Origin: Bacteroidota bacterium
GTDB taxonomy: Bacteria > Bacteroidota > Ignavibacteria > Ignavibacteriales > SURF-24
Assembly: GCA_030706145.1 (NCBI GenBank)
Contig: JAUZPB010000004.1
Location: 1-64,000 of the forward strand
Length of the DNA: 64,000 nt
Direction of reading: 5' to 3'
Below are positions 56,321 to 64,000 of the stretch, in pieces. Both the position numbers and the translations under genes were made by a program. The notes beneath the pieces were generated by a model. It saw only the letters and a list, made by a program, of their open reading frames with translations, was not told the origin of the DNA and did not search any database. The stretch's first letter is position 1, and every line of letters begins with the position of its first letter.

Positions 56321-56681
56321 ATAATAAAGTCATATGTTTATTGAATAAAACTTTTATTTTAGAAATTTCCGCAGAATCAATAACACTATCTCTCATTGCA
56401 AATTGAATTTCATCTAAAAGAGCAGAATCCTTGTCAATATCATAATCTTTAGCATCTTTTATACTTTTGGCATAAGAATTTACTATAGAAACAAGTGTGT
56501 CCCTTTCCGGCGTATTTTTTATACTTGCAATTTTGTCATCAAATTTATCTTTAATCTTACTAATTACCCATGGTTTGACCAGCTTGTTAATTGTCACTTT
56601 GTGATTTTTTACTAAATAAAAAGCAACACCAAGAACTATGGTCAAAGTTAACAAGCCAGTTAAGAAGCATCCTTTTTTCAT
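56292..56681 (-). CDS. Small single-pass membrane protein beside MCE gene
   Basis: 129 residues: N-terminal membrane helix (about 5-24) and a Lys/Asp-rich, mostly helical extracytoplasmic part without recognised domain. Its start overlaps the CorC/HlyC gene by 4 nt and its end overlaps the MCE gene by 29 nt, so all three are likely co-translated. It could be a partner of the MCE protein. Confidence 0.6.
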   Translation of the reverse strand: MKKGCFLTGLLTLTIVLGVAFYLVKNHKVTINKLVKPWVISKIKDKFDDKIASIKNTPERDTLVSIVNSYAKSIKDAKDYDIDKDSALLDEIQFAMRDSVIDSAEISKIKVLFNKHMTLLYARQKKNSD

Positions 56682-57985
56682 ACATCCTTATTGTGAAGAT
56701 CAATAGGTGAGAGAATTTCAATTAATATTTTTTTAACACGTCTGTTAACGATTTCTTTAACGGTAAACTTATGATTTTTAAATACAAAATTATAGCCTTC
56801 ATTTGGAATAGTTCCGGCATAATTCAGAATAAAACCGCCTACAGTATCGTAATCATCATTTTCTGAATAAAGGTCTAATTCGAGTACTTCATTTATCTCA
56901 TCGATTGGGGTTTTACCTAAAACTGAATAGGTTTGTTCCCCTATCTTTGTAATATCATTTTCTTCTCCCTGATCATATTCATCCCTTATCTCACCAACAA
57001 TCTCTTCAAGTATATCTTCAAGTGTTACAAGTCCTGCTGTTCCACCGTATTCATCTACTACAATTGCCATGTGCATCTTCTTTTCCTGAAACTCATGCAT
57101 TAGATCACTTATGAGTTTAGTTTCAGGTATAAACATAGCTTTCCTTGCAAGTTTGTTTAGCTGTAAAGCATTTCTGGTCTCTCCATTTTTAAGAAATGGG
57201 AGCAGGTCTTTTGTATAGACAATGCCAATGATCTCATCCAGATTAGAGCGGTAAAGCGGTATCCTGCTATGGCCAGAGTCAGTAATAATTTGCATTAGCT
57301 CATCGAGTTCAGTATCATCCGAGATTGAAATAATGTCCACCCTTGGTGTCATTATCTCTCTAACTGTAATTGTTCTGAAAGATACCAGGCTATGAATAAG
57401 CTCCTGCTCTTCTTCAACAAAAGTCCCTTTTTCCGTCCCTAAATCTGCAAGATCTGTAAGTTCAGAGGAAAGGATTGCCGTTTTAGACCTATCGATGTTG
57501 ATGCGCGAAAATACCCCTTTTATTATATCGGTCAAAGTCTTTGAGATCGGATAAACGAACACTCCAACCCAATATAAAGGGATACAAACAATTTTCGAAA
57601 TTAATACCGGATGTTTGGAGGCTCCGACCTTTGGAGTAATCTCTCCGAGGATCAAAATAAGCAATGAAACCAGAACAATCTGAATAAAGAGCACCAGATC
57701 CTTTGATAGAGAGTAATGATTTGCTATTTCCAGAGCCAAAGTAACGGAGATTATCGTTATTGCGACGTTAACAACAGTATTACACAAAAGTATTGTAACA
57801 AGCAGTCTTCTGGGAAATTCAAGCAGATTTATTATATAGTTACCAATAACCGGGTTACGATTTTTAATTTCTTTAATTCTGTTTTTATCCAAAGAAAACA
57901 AAGCTATCTCTGAACCAGAAAAGAAAGCTGATAAAAATAATAACCCGATTAAAAGTGTTAACTTAAAATACCAATCAATATCCAA
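56678..57985 (-). CDS. CNNM/CorC-HlyC family membrane protein
   Basis: 435 residues from a TTG at 57985. DUF21 transmembrane domain (about 1-180, FFSGSEIALFSLDKNRIKEI at the start), two CBS domains (about 205-325, IMTPRVDIISI, GHSRIPLY, EYGGTAGLVTLEDILEEIVGEIRDEYD), and a C-terminal CorC/HlyC domain (about 345-430). Family members are linked to Mg2+/Co2+ transport and membrane integrity; direct transport is inferred. Confidence 0.88.
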   Translation of the reverse strand: MDIDWYFKLTLLIGLLFLSAFFSGSEIALFSLDKNRIKEIKNRNPVIGNYIINLLEFPRRLLVTILLCNTVVNVAITIISVTLALEIANHYSLSKDLVLFIQIVLVSLLILILGEITPKVGASKHPVLISKIVCIPLYWVGVFVYPISKTLTDIIKGVFSRINIDRSKTAILSSELTDLADLGTEKGTFVEEEQELIHSLVSFRTITVREIMTPRVDIISISDDTELDELMQIITDSGHSRIPLYRSNLDEIIGIVYTKDLLPFLKNGETRNALQLNKLARKAMFIPETKLISDLMHEFQEKKMHMAIVVDEYGGTAGLVTLEDILEEIVGEIRDEYDQGEENDITKIGEQTYSVLGKTPIDEINEVLELDLYSENDDYDTVGGFILNYAGTIPNEGYNFVFKNHKFTVKEIVNRRVKKILIEILSPIDLHNKDV

Positions 57986-58024
57986 AAATTAAGTTAATCC
58001 TAAGTTGTGATACATATTATAGTC

Positions 58025-58477
58025 TTAGAAAGGCAAGTCATCATTTTCGTCTACAGAATTATTGGGTTCATTAACATGCTGCTCAAAAGAAGGAGCTGAT
58101 GAAACTTCCCTATTAAAATCCTGCTGACTTGAGGAGGTATCGCCTTCACGAGCATCAAGAGGAATGAGCCTTTCGCTTACAACTTCTGTAACAAACCTCT
58201 TTATACCTTCTTTATCGGTATAATCTCTTTTTGTAAGTCGGCCCTCAACATAGACTTTTTTACCCTTTTTCAGGGCATCTTTCATATAGTCAGTTAAGCT
58301 CCATGCCACAATGTTATGCCAGGTAGTTTCATTAACCCAGTTGCCATCTTTCCCTTTGTAGCTATGATCAGTAGCTAATGTAAAAGATGTGACTGACTGG
58401 TTTGTAGTTGTAAACCTTGTTTCGGCATCTTTGCCGAGCCTGCCTATCAGCATGATCTTGTTTAATGATTGTGCCAT
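58025..58477 (-). CDS. ssb: Single-stranded DNA-binding protein
   Basis: 150 residues. OB-fold opens LNKIMLIGRLGKDAETRFT, with WHNIVAW and YVEGRLTKRDY. The acidic tail ends DENDDLPF, the partner-binding tip of SSB. GGAGGG precedes the ATG. Binds ssDNA in replication and repair. Stands alone. Confidence 0.95.
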   Translation of the reverse strand: MAQSLNKIMLIGRLGKDAETRFTTTNQSVTSFTLATDHSYKGKDGNWVNETTWHNIVAWSLTDYMKDALKKGKKVYVEGRLTKRDYTDKEGIKRFVTEVVSERLIPLDAREGDTSSSQQDFNREVSSAPSFEQHVNEPNNSVDENDDLPF

Positions 58478-58603
58478 AATCCCTCCAAAATAAAATTACT
58501 AGATTTTCTTACAATTTGAAATATAATCGATATATTATTAAAATTCACTATTAAAACCAAATAACTTTCCCAGTCTACTAAAATACCCCATTACACTTCA
58601 ATA

Positions 58604-59191
58604 CTATTCTGCAGAAGGGGCCAGGAAAGCATCTTTATATCCCTTTCTTTTAAGCTCTTTTACAATATTTTGAGCCGCAGATCTTGAGTCAAAAGGCAGT
58701 AGCTGTACTACATAGAGTTTCACCCTTTCACTATATCTGACATTCATCTCGTGCTTTACTTTTGACTTATTTAGCTTTACAAATTCTTTTGCATTATCAG
58801 AAGACTGAAAAGCCCCAAGCTGAACAACATAGCCGCTAACTTTTGGCTCCTCGACTAATGAAACCTTTTCGCTTGCAGGTTTCTGAGAAAGTGAATCGTT
58901 ATTAAATATCTTACTTTTTACACGCGAAGAAACGGGAGATTCCTGTTGATCCATCGGCTTTTTCCTTGACTTAAAAGCCGGAATATCGTTTTTCTGAATT
59001 TCATTCGTCTCGGCTTCAACTGATGTTGAGTCAATTGGAAGAGGAGCCGACGAGTCAGATTTAATCTCATCAAAAGTAAAACTTTCTTTTTCTTTAAGAC
59101 CGTTCCCATCTGTACTCTGCTGCTTAGAAGATGAGCAGCCAATAATGGAAACCAAAATAAATAAAATGGAAAAACAACCTAGCGTTTTCAT
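58604..59191 (-). CDS. SPOR-domain lipoprotein
   Basis: 195 residues from the ATG at 59191. A frame extends to 59395 but its first 68 residues cross a terminator and lack a signal peptide. From 59191 the protein has a lipoprotein signal with IIGC and Cys19, a Ser/Lys-rich linker, and a C-terminal SPOR domain (about 120-195, SGYVVQLGAFQSSDNAKEF and YVVQLLPF). SPOR domains bind denuded peptidoglycan at division sites. Confidence 0.85.
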   Translation of the reverse strand: MKTLGCFSILFILVSIIGCSSSKQQSTDGNGLKEKESFTFDEIKSDSSAPLPIDSTSVEAETNEIQKNDIPAFKSRKKPMDQQESPVSSRVKSKIFNNDSLSQKPASEKVSLVEEPKVSGYVVQLGAFQSSDNAKEFVKLNKSKVKHEMNVRYSERVKLYVVQLLPFDSRSAAQNIVKELKRKGYKDAFLAPSAE

Positions 59192-59331
59192 AGTTTCTTC
59201 ACACTTCTGTAAGTTAATTGTTGAACAAGTTAAATTTTCAGCCCAATTTAAGCGAAAAATTATGAGTTTTTCAAGAAAATTCTGAAAATATGAAAAGATT
59301 GGTAAAAGATGTGACGTTTTCACAAAGAAGT

Positions 59332-59381
59332 AAAAGACAGCTCTTTTGAAAGCAACTACTGCTATTTTTGAGCTGTCTTTT
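59332..59381 (-). terminator. Terminator downstream of the FadL-type gene
   Basis: Perfect 12-bp stem AAAAGACAGCTC/GAGCTGTCTTTT (59332-59343 and 59370-59381) with inner AGCA/TGCT pairing, 30 nt past the FadL-type gene stop. Both arms end in A/T runs, so it can work on either strand. Confidence 0.85.
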
Positions 59382-59411
59382 AAGAAAATACACAAAAGTA
59401 ATGATTATCTA

Positions 59412-60698
59412 CTACAAACTATATGACAGGTTTACGCCAAAAAGATTTGCTGAAGATTTATAAGTCCCATTAAGTCTTTGTGGAATTGGACGGATTGGAA
59501 TAAATTCTTCAGATGTATCGATAGTTCTGTCTTTGAACAATAAATACATATATGCAACGTCAACAGAGAAGTTTGGAGTAAATTTGTATCCAAATCCAAT
59601 ATTAAAAGCCCATCTGTCTGCATCGGGAAGTGTCGGATCAAGCTTTTCGTCTTTTATTGGGTTTTTATCAAATAAGATCCCACCTCGCAAGGCGACTTGA
59701 TCATTTAATATATATTCACTTCCAGCTCTTAGAATATAACTGTTTTTGTAATCGCGCACCGAGACACTTGGGTTCGTAGAGCTTTTAGGAAGGTCGTTAA
59801 AATTTACCTCTAGTTTATCATAGCTTGACCAGCCATTATACTGGTAGTCAGCATTAAAGAGAAGGCTAGAAAATACTTTATATGATCCGCCAATAGTAAG
59901 AACCGCTGGAGTAGTTAACGGAGCTGTAATGCTACCTTTAGGCAGAGCTGCTACAACTGCTGCAGGTGTAGTTGGGCTAACTGTTGTAGTTGCATCTCCT
60001 TTCATATCATATTTTATCTGGCTATGGAAAGCAACCCCGAGTCCTAAGTTATCCATTGGCTTAAAGAGTAGTCCTGCAGTATAACCAAAAGCTGTATTAT
60101 GCCCCTTCAGCTCAAGATTTGCATCTGGCAGTTGAACTACTGTCTGACCAACAGGTACTAAAAGCTGCAGTTTTCTACCAATTAAAACATCTGCGTAAGA
60201 AACAGTAAAACCAGCACTTACAGAAAGCATATCAGATATTTTGTATGCGACAACAGGTGAAAAGTTATAAGTTTTTATTTCGGTTTTCGTTGTTCTATAT
60301 CTACCGACCCAATCATCTTCCCATTCGGTTCCAAGGCCAAAAGGATCGTTAAAGCCAAAACCAACAAAGAAGTTTGAGCCCAATGACTGTGTAAAGTAGA
60401 AATTTGCCGGTGTAAAGAACTTTTTCTTCAACTTTGATTCAGTAGTTGAAGGTGCCGGGCCAGTAAATGTACTAGTCGGACTGATATATGTAGCTCCAAG
60501 GCTAAAATGAGTTCCAAAGAGCTGAGTTATACCAGCAGGGTTATAATAAACAGCAGAGGGATCATTAGCCAGGCCGGCAAAAGCGCCGCCCATTGCCATT
60601 ACCCTTGCATTGTGCTCATTGATCTGAAATCCACTGGCCTGCAGGCGTATGGATAAAAATAGCATAGATACAGCTATTGAGAGTATTATTTTCTTCAC
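59412..60698 (-). CDS. OmpP1/FadL-family outer membrane transporter
   Basis: 428 residues from a GTG with GGAGGT 4 nt upstream. Signal peptide ends LQASG. The FadL hatch region is GFQINEHNARVMAMGGAFAGLANDPSAVYYNPAGI (about 23-57), including the NPAG motif. About 14 beta strands follow to a terminal LSYSL. Takes up hydrophobic compounds such as long-chain fatty acids; the substrate is inferred. It lies next to the biotin carrier and carboxylase genes. Confidence 0.9.
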   Translation of the reverse strand: MKKIILSIAVSMLFLSIRLQASGFQINEHNARVMAMGGAFAGLANDPSAVYYNPAGITQLFGTHFSLGATYISPTSTFTGPAPSTTESKLKKKFFTPANFYFTQSLGSNFFVGFGFNDPFGLGTEWEDDWVGRYRTTKTEIKTYNFSPVVAYKISDMLSVSAGFTVSYADVLIGRKLQLLVPVGQTVVQLPDANLELKGHNTAFGYTAGLLFKPMDNLGLGVAFHSQIKYDMKGDATTTVSPTTPAAVVAALPKGSITAPLTTPAVLTIGGSYKVFSSLLFNADYQYNGWSSYDKLEVNFNDLPKSSTNPSVSVRDYKNSYILRAGSEYILNDQVALRGGILFDKNPIKDEKLDPTLPDADRWAFNIGFGYKFTPNFSVDVAYMYLLFKDRTIDTSEEFIPIRPIPQRLNGTYKSSANLFGVNLSYSL

Positions 60699-60769
60699 AA
60701 GACCTCCATTTTGTTATTTAATATTGTATTCAATTAAAAAATTGAATAAGCATAGTATAGGAAGCATTT

Positions 60770-61270
60770 TTATTCGATGGTAAGTAAAATGCTGCCCTTT
60801 TCTACTGAGACTCCCTCCTTGACTATGACCTCCTTTATTATTCCTGATGAAGGGGACCTAAGATCATTCTCCATTTTCATAGCTTCAAGAATAACCACAG
60901 ATTCACCCATTTCAACAGTATCACCGACCTTTTTTTTCAGCCTTAAAACCATCCCCGGCATGGGAGCTCTTAAGACATCGTGGTGATTTTGTTTATTTTT
61001 TATATTCTGAAGTTCATTTGCCTTTTCCTGAAGACGAGTCCTGACAATGGTCTCAAAATAATGCCCGTCAACAAGAAAGCCATATTTCTCAGAATTAAAT
61101 TGCGTTGTTGTTATATCATAAACTTTATTTCCAATCTTTAGTAAATATGAGTAATCACTTATCTTCAGAAGAGAATAATCAAATTCTTTTCCATCGAACC
61201 TAATTATGCTTGAATCGAGGACCTTTATTTCCTTTTTTTTGCCATTTAATGTAACGAAATATTCACTCAT
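60770..61270 (-). CDS. Biotin carboxyl carrier protein
   Basis: 166 residues from the ATG at 61270, with GAGGGG at 61280-61275; the 15 residues before it are not conserved. The C-terminal biotinyl domain has the EAMKMEND motif with the biotinylated Lys; APMPGMV opens it. The N-terminal half has no strong match. It belongs to acyl-CoA/pyruvate-type carboxylases rather than the short AccB type. It overlaps the biotin carboxylase gene by 8 nt. Confidence 0.9.
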   Translation of the reverse strand: MSEYFVTLNGKKKEIKVLDSSIIRFDGKEFDYSLLKISDYSYLLKIGNKVYDITTTQFNSEKYGFLVDGHYFETIVRTRLQEKANELQNIKNKQNHHDVLRAPMPGMVLRLKKKVGDTVEMGESVVILEAMKMENDLRSPSSGIIKEVIVKEGVSVEKGSILLTIE

Positions 61271-62759
61271 AGCGCCCCTCGATCCATTTGTTGTTTTTCG
61301 AGAGGCATACACCATTTGAGCTAGTCTGATTTGCCCTGTCTTTCAATAAAGCGGCAAGTACTGACACTGCATTTTCATATTCAAAAGCTTGCTCAGATTT
61401 CCATTTATCAGGGATCAATGGTAAAAAGGATTTTTCGACAAAGTTAATGTCAAATGACCCGTCGAGAAATTCAGGCTGCTTTAATACCCATCTAAGAGCT
61501 GCAATATTTGTTAATACTCCGGCAATTTTATATTCACCAAGTGCTCTTATCATTCTGTCAATTGCTTCTTGTCTGTTTCTACCCCAGCTAATGACCTTTG
61601 TAAGCATTGGGTCATAAAATATGGAGACATTTGAAAACGGATCAATTCCCGTATCTACTCTTATCCCAATGCCGTCTGGTCTGCGGTGAAGCTTTATCTG
61701 TCCTGTGGATGGAACAAAATTATTGTCAGTATCCTCGGCATAAACGCGGCATTCTATTGAATGGCCATAGATCTTCAGATCCCCTTGTTTAAATGAAAGA
61801 GGGTTACCTTCAGCTATACTTATCTGTTCCTTTACAAGATCAATTCCTGTGATAGATTCTGTTACGGGATGTTCAACCTGAAGACGCGTATTCATCTCCA
61901 AAAAGTAGACATTTTTGGATTTGTCGACTAAAAATTCGATTGTACCTGCATTATAATAAGAACATGCTTTTGCAGCATTTATGGCAGCTGCAGTTAGCCT
62001 TTCGCGTAGTTCGTTATCTACAAAGGAAGAAGGGGCTTCCTCGATTACTTTCTGGTGTCTTCTTTGCACTGAACAGTCCCTTTCAAAAAGATGGCAGTAA
62101 TTGCCGAGCTTATCTGCAATGATCTGGACTTCAATATGTTTGGGATCTTCTATATACTTTTCAATATAAATATCATCACTGGCAAAAGCCTTAAGAGATT
62201 CATTTTTAGCAGAGGCAAATGCTTCAGAAAACTCTTCTGCGGAAAAGACTTTTCTCATTCCTTTCCCTCCGCCTCCAGCCGAAGCTTTTAATAAAACCGG
62301 GAATCCAATTTTTTCAGCCTCAGCAAGGCCTTGCATTAGATCAGAAATTGGAGCTGTAGTACCAGGAACAATTGGTACATTATGGCTTTCCATAAGTTTG
62401 CGGGCAGATGTCTTATCTCCCATCATCTTTACAGACATAGAAGAAGGGCCGATAAAGATAACTCCTGACTTTTCAACTGCTTCGATAAAACCTGCATTTT
62501 CTGACAAGAAACCATACCCTGGATGAATTGCCGAAGCATTAATTCTTTTTGCCAGAGAAATTATTTTTTCAATGTTCAGATAAGATTCTGAAGAGGGGGA
62601 GTTACCAATTAGATAAGCTTCGTCGGCTAACCTGACGTGAAGAGAATTCTTATCAGCTTCTGAATACAATGCAGCTGAAGTGATTTTCAATTCACGGCAA
62701 GCCTTAATGATCCGGACAGCAATTTCCCCCCTATTAGCGACAAGAATTTTACTAAACAA
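61263..62759 (-). CDS. accC: Acyl-CoA carboxylase biotin carboxylase subunit
   Basis: 498 residues from a TTG at 62759 with AGGGGG 5 nt upstream; no in-frame ATG fits better. Starts FSKILVANRGEIAVRII. ATP-grasp motifs: KASAGGGGKGMRKV, HIEVQIIADKLGN, FLEMNTRLQVEHPVTE. Carboxylates biotin using ATP and bicarbonate. The usual carboxyltransferase gene is not in the window. Could equally serve propionyl-CoA or acetyl-CoA carboxylase. Confidence 0.92.
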   Translation of the reverse strand: MFSKILVANRGEIAVRIIKACRELKITSAALYSEADKNSLHVRLADEAYLIGNSPSSESYLNIEKIISLAKRINASAIHPGYGFLSENAGFIEAVEKSGVIFIGPSSMSVKMMGDKTSARKLMESHNVPIVPGTTAPISDLMQGLAEAEKIGFPVLLKASAGGGGKGMRKVFSAEEFSEAFASAKNESLKAFASDDIYIEKYIEDPKHIEVQIIADKLGNYCHLFERDCSVQRRHQKVIEEAPSSFVDNELRERLTAAAINAAKACSYYNAGTIEFLVDKSKNVYFLEMNTRLQVEHPVTESITGIDLVKEQISIAEGNPLSFKQGDLKIYGHSIECRVYAEDTDNNFVPSTGQIKLHRRPDGIGIRVDTGIDPFSNVSIFYDPMLTKVISWGRNRQEAIDRMIRALGEYKIAGVLTNIAALRWVLKQPEFLDGSFDINFVEKSFLPLIPDKWKSEQAFEYENAVSVLAALLKDRANQTSSNGVCLSKNNKWIEGRYE

Positions 62760-62777
62760 ATAAGCCCCCTTATTTTG

Positions 62778-64000
62778 TTATTTTAATTCTACTATTGTAA
62801 TGCCATCTCCACCATGTTCAATGTTTGCAAAATAGAAATTTTTAACCAGTTCATGTTTAGACAGAACATCCTTTACAACACGCTTTAATGCACCGGTACC
62901 TTTGCCATGAAGAATTTCAACTCTTTCAAGCCCGGCTAAATGCGCATTATCCAAAAACTTTATTACTTCAAATTCAGATTCTTCTGCCCTCCATCCGCGT
63001 ATATCTATCATATAATCGGCTTGACCTGAATAATTGGTTTTATAGACATTCTTTGGCTCGTCGGCATCCTTCTTCTTTGCTGGTACCAGATCGTTTAAGT
63101 TTACCTGCAGCTTAATACTGCCGACTAAAAGGACAACCTTTTTCTTTTCTTTATCAATTTCAAGGATCTTCCCGGTTGTCTGGGAATTCTTTAGCGAAGC
63201 AAACTCCCCTTCAGAAAAGACATGATTTTCAGCTACAACGTCTGTTTTCCTGGAAGATTCTATCTTCTTATTTTCAGCCTTGAGCCCTTCAATATCTTTC
63301 CTTACAGATTTGATCACATCTGCATTTGCATTGGATTCTTTTATTTGTTTAATTGCCTGCTCTACTCTCTTGTTTATATCTTTAAGATACTCATCTGCTT
63401 CGTTCTTTGCTTTTAGAATAATATCTTTTTTCTGATTTTCCAGGCGCTCAACATTCTGCTGGTAGAGATTTGCAAGACCTTTTAACCTTGTATTTTCAAT
63501 TTCTGATGACCTTAAGCGCTGCTCTAATGTTCTTGATCTTCTATCCAGTTCAATAAGAAAATCTTCAACTTTCATTTTATCCGAGTCAAGATAGCTCTTT
63601 GCGAGAGTAAGGAAGCTCTTATCAAGGCCAATTCTCTCAGCGACTTCAAAAGCATAGCTTGAGCCTGGCACTCCCTGCCTAAAGTAATATGTCGGGGCCA
63701 GGTTCTCAGTATCGAACTCCATAGAAGCATTTTGAAACCCCTCTACTTCACTTGCAAATATCTTTAAGCTGCCATGATGAGTCGTAGCAAGAACAAAGGA
63801 GTGATTCTCCTTTAATCTTAACAAAGTTGCAATAGCCAAAGCTGCACCCTCAGCAGGATCTGTACCTGTACCAAGCTCGTCTAATAAGACAAGAGTATTA
63901 GGGCCTGACTTACGCAGAATATATTTTATATTTGATAGATGAGAACTAAATGTGCTAAGATCATCTTCTATCGACTGCTGATCACCAATATCAATTAAAA
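62778..64000 (-). CDS. mutS2: Endonuclease MutS2, N-terminus off the right edge
   Basis: The frame runs without stop from the right edge to 62778, about 407 residues. It includes SIEDDLSTFSSHL, Walker B LVLLDELGTGTDPAEGAAL, TTHHG, a long coiled-coil segment, and a C-terminal Smr domain (DIRGWRAEESEFE, ILHGKGTGALK, GGDGITIVELK). MutS2 is an ATPase with a nicking Smr domain, involved in recombination control or ribosome rescue. Gap to accC is 18 nt. Confidence 0.95.
   Translation of the reverse strand, partial: LIDIGDQQSIEDDLSTFSSHLSNIKYILRKSGPNTLVLLDELGTGTDPAEGAALAIATLLRLKENHSFVLATTHHGSLKIFASEVEGFQNASMEFDTENLAPTYYFRQGVPGSSYAFEVAERIGLDKSFLTLAKSYLDSDKMKVEDFLIELDRRSRTLEQRLRSSEIENTRLKGLANLYQQNVERLENQKKDIILKAKNEADEYLKDINKRVEQAIKQIKESNANADVIKSVRKDIEGLKAENKKIESSRKTDVVAENHVFSEGEFASLKNSQTTGKILEIDKEKKKVVLLVGSIKLQVNLNDLVPAKKKDADEPKNVYKTNYSGQADYMIDIRGWRAEESEFEVIKFLDNAHLAGLERVEILHGKGTGALKRVVKDVLSKHELVKNFYFANIEHGGDGITIVELK

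Noticed and set aside
59192..59395. 68-residue N-terminal extension of the SPOR lipoprotein
   Set aside because: It would run through the terminator at 59332-59381 and hide a clean lipoprotein signal that begins at 59191.

Overview
The window is AT-rich, densely coded bacterial DNA. No rRNA is present, so the assignment rests on gene content. A FlgD-like C-terminal sorting domain and a PorV/PorQ-type barrel point to type IX secretion. bshC, a DUF2851 gene, a histone-H1-like mini-protein, type-2 PyrF, MutS2, YtxH and LA_2272-like surface repeats fit a Gram-negative of the Bacteroidota/Chlorobiota/Ignavibacteria assemblage. My best guess is an Ignavibacteria (Melioribacter/Ignavibacterium-like) genome. 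Clear Shine-Dalgarno sequences and many TTG starts are visible.

Layout. 1-3.3 kb: surface and type IX secretion genes (partial PorV-like barrel, Asp-box propeller cargo, lipoprotein). 3.3-10.9 kb: an M50 protease, then a tightly packed minus-strand module of radical SAM enzyme, two GT2 glycosyltransferases, a NodB-type deacetylase and a UPF0104/LPG-synthase-like membrane protein, bracketed by two paralogous outer-membrane-type proteins. This is the best candidate for an undescribed pathway. 11-19.7 kb: bshC, htpG, a PTS reduced to EI and HPr, and isoprenoid genes (prenyl synthase, type-2 IPP isomerase). 19.9-26.4 kb: a sugar-type MFS carrier, etfBA, a bifunctional nuclease, DUF2851 and pyrF. 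26.5-34.1 kb: the cell-shape cluster mreBCD-mrdA-rodA, read after purN-purH. 34.3-44.6 kb: TPR protein, pyrG, apt, a PolX-like protein that appears to lack its polymerase catalytic residues, a PAP2-like protein, def, dusB, an MFS exporter and NAD-type isocitrate dehydrogenase.

44.9-51 kb: YtxH protein, a 16-residue solenoid repeat protein, an H1-like protein, a membrane Fe-S oxidoreductase, bioY and a hydrolase. 51.2-55 kb: a five-gene plus-strand operon of acyl-CoA dehydrogenase, a HisA-like barrel and an eIF2B-like protein (both altered at positions important for catalysis), a cNMP-binding protein and a universal stress protein. 55-64 kb: acpS, an orphan MCE protein, a CorC/HlyC protein, ssb, a SPOR lipoprotein, a FadL-type porin, biotin carrier and biotin carboxylase, and the 3' part of mutS2.

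How it fits together: acyl-CoA dehydrogenase, ETF and the membrane Fe-S protein could form an electron route to quinone; FadL and the biotin carboxylase pair add to a fatty-acid/acyl-CoA theme. I saw no tRNA, rRNA, CRISPR array, transposase, integrase or prophage gene. Gaps of about 300 bp or more are at 15198-15524, 37422-37750, 44633-44924 and 45411-45854 and are described below.
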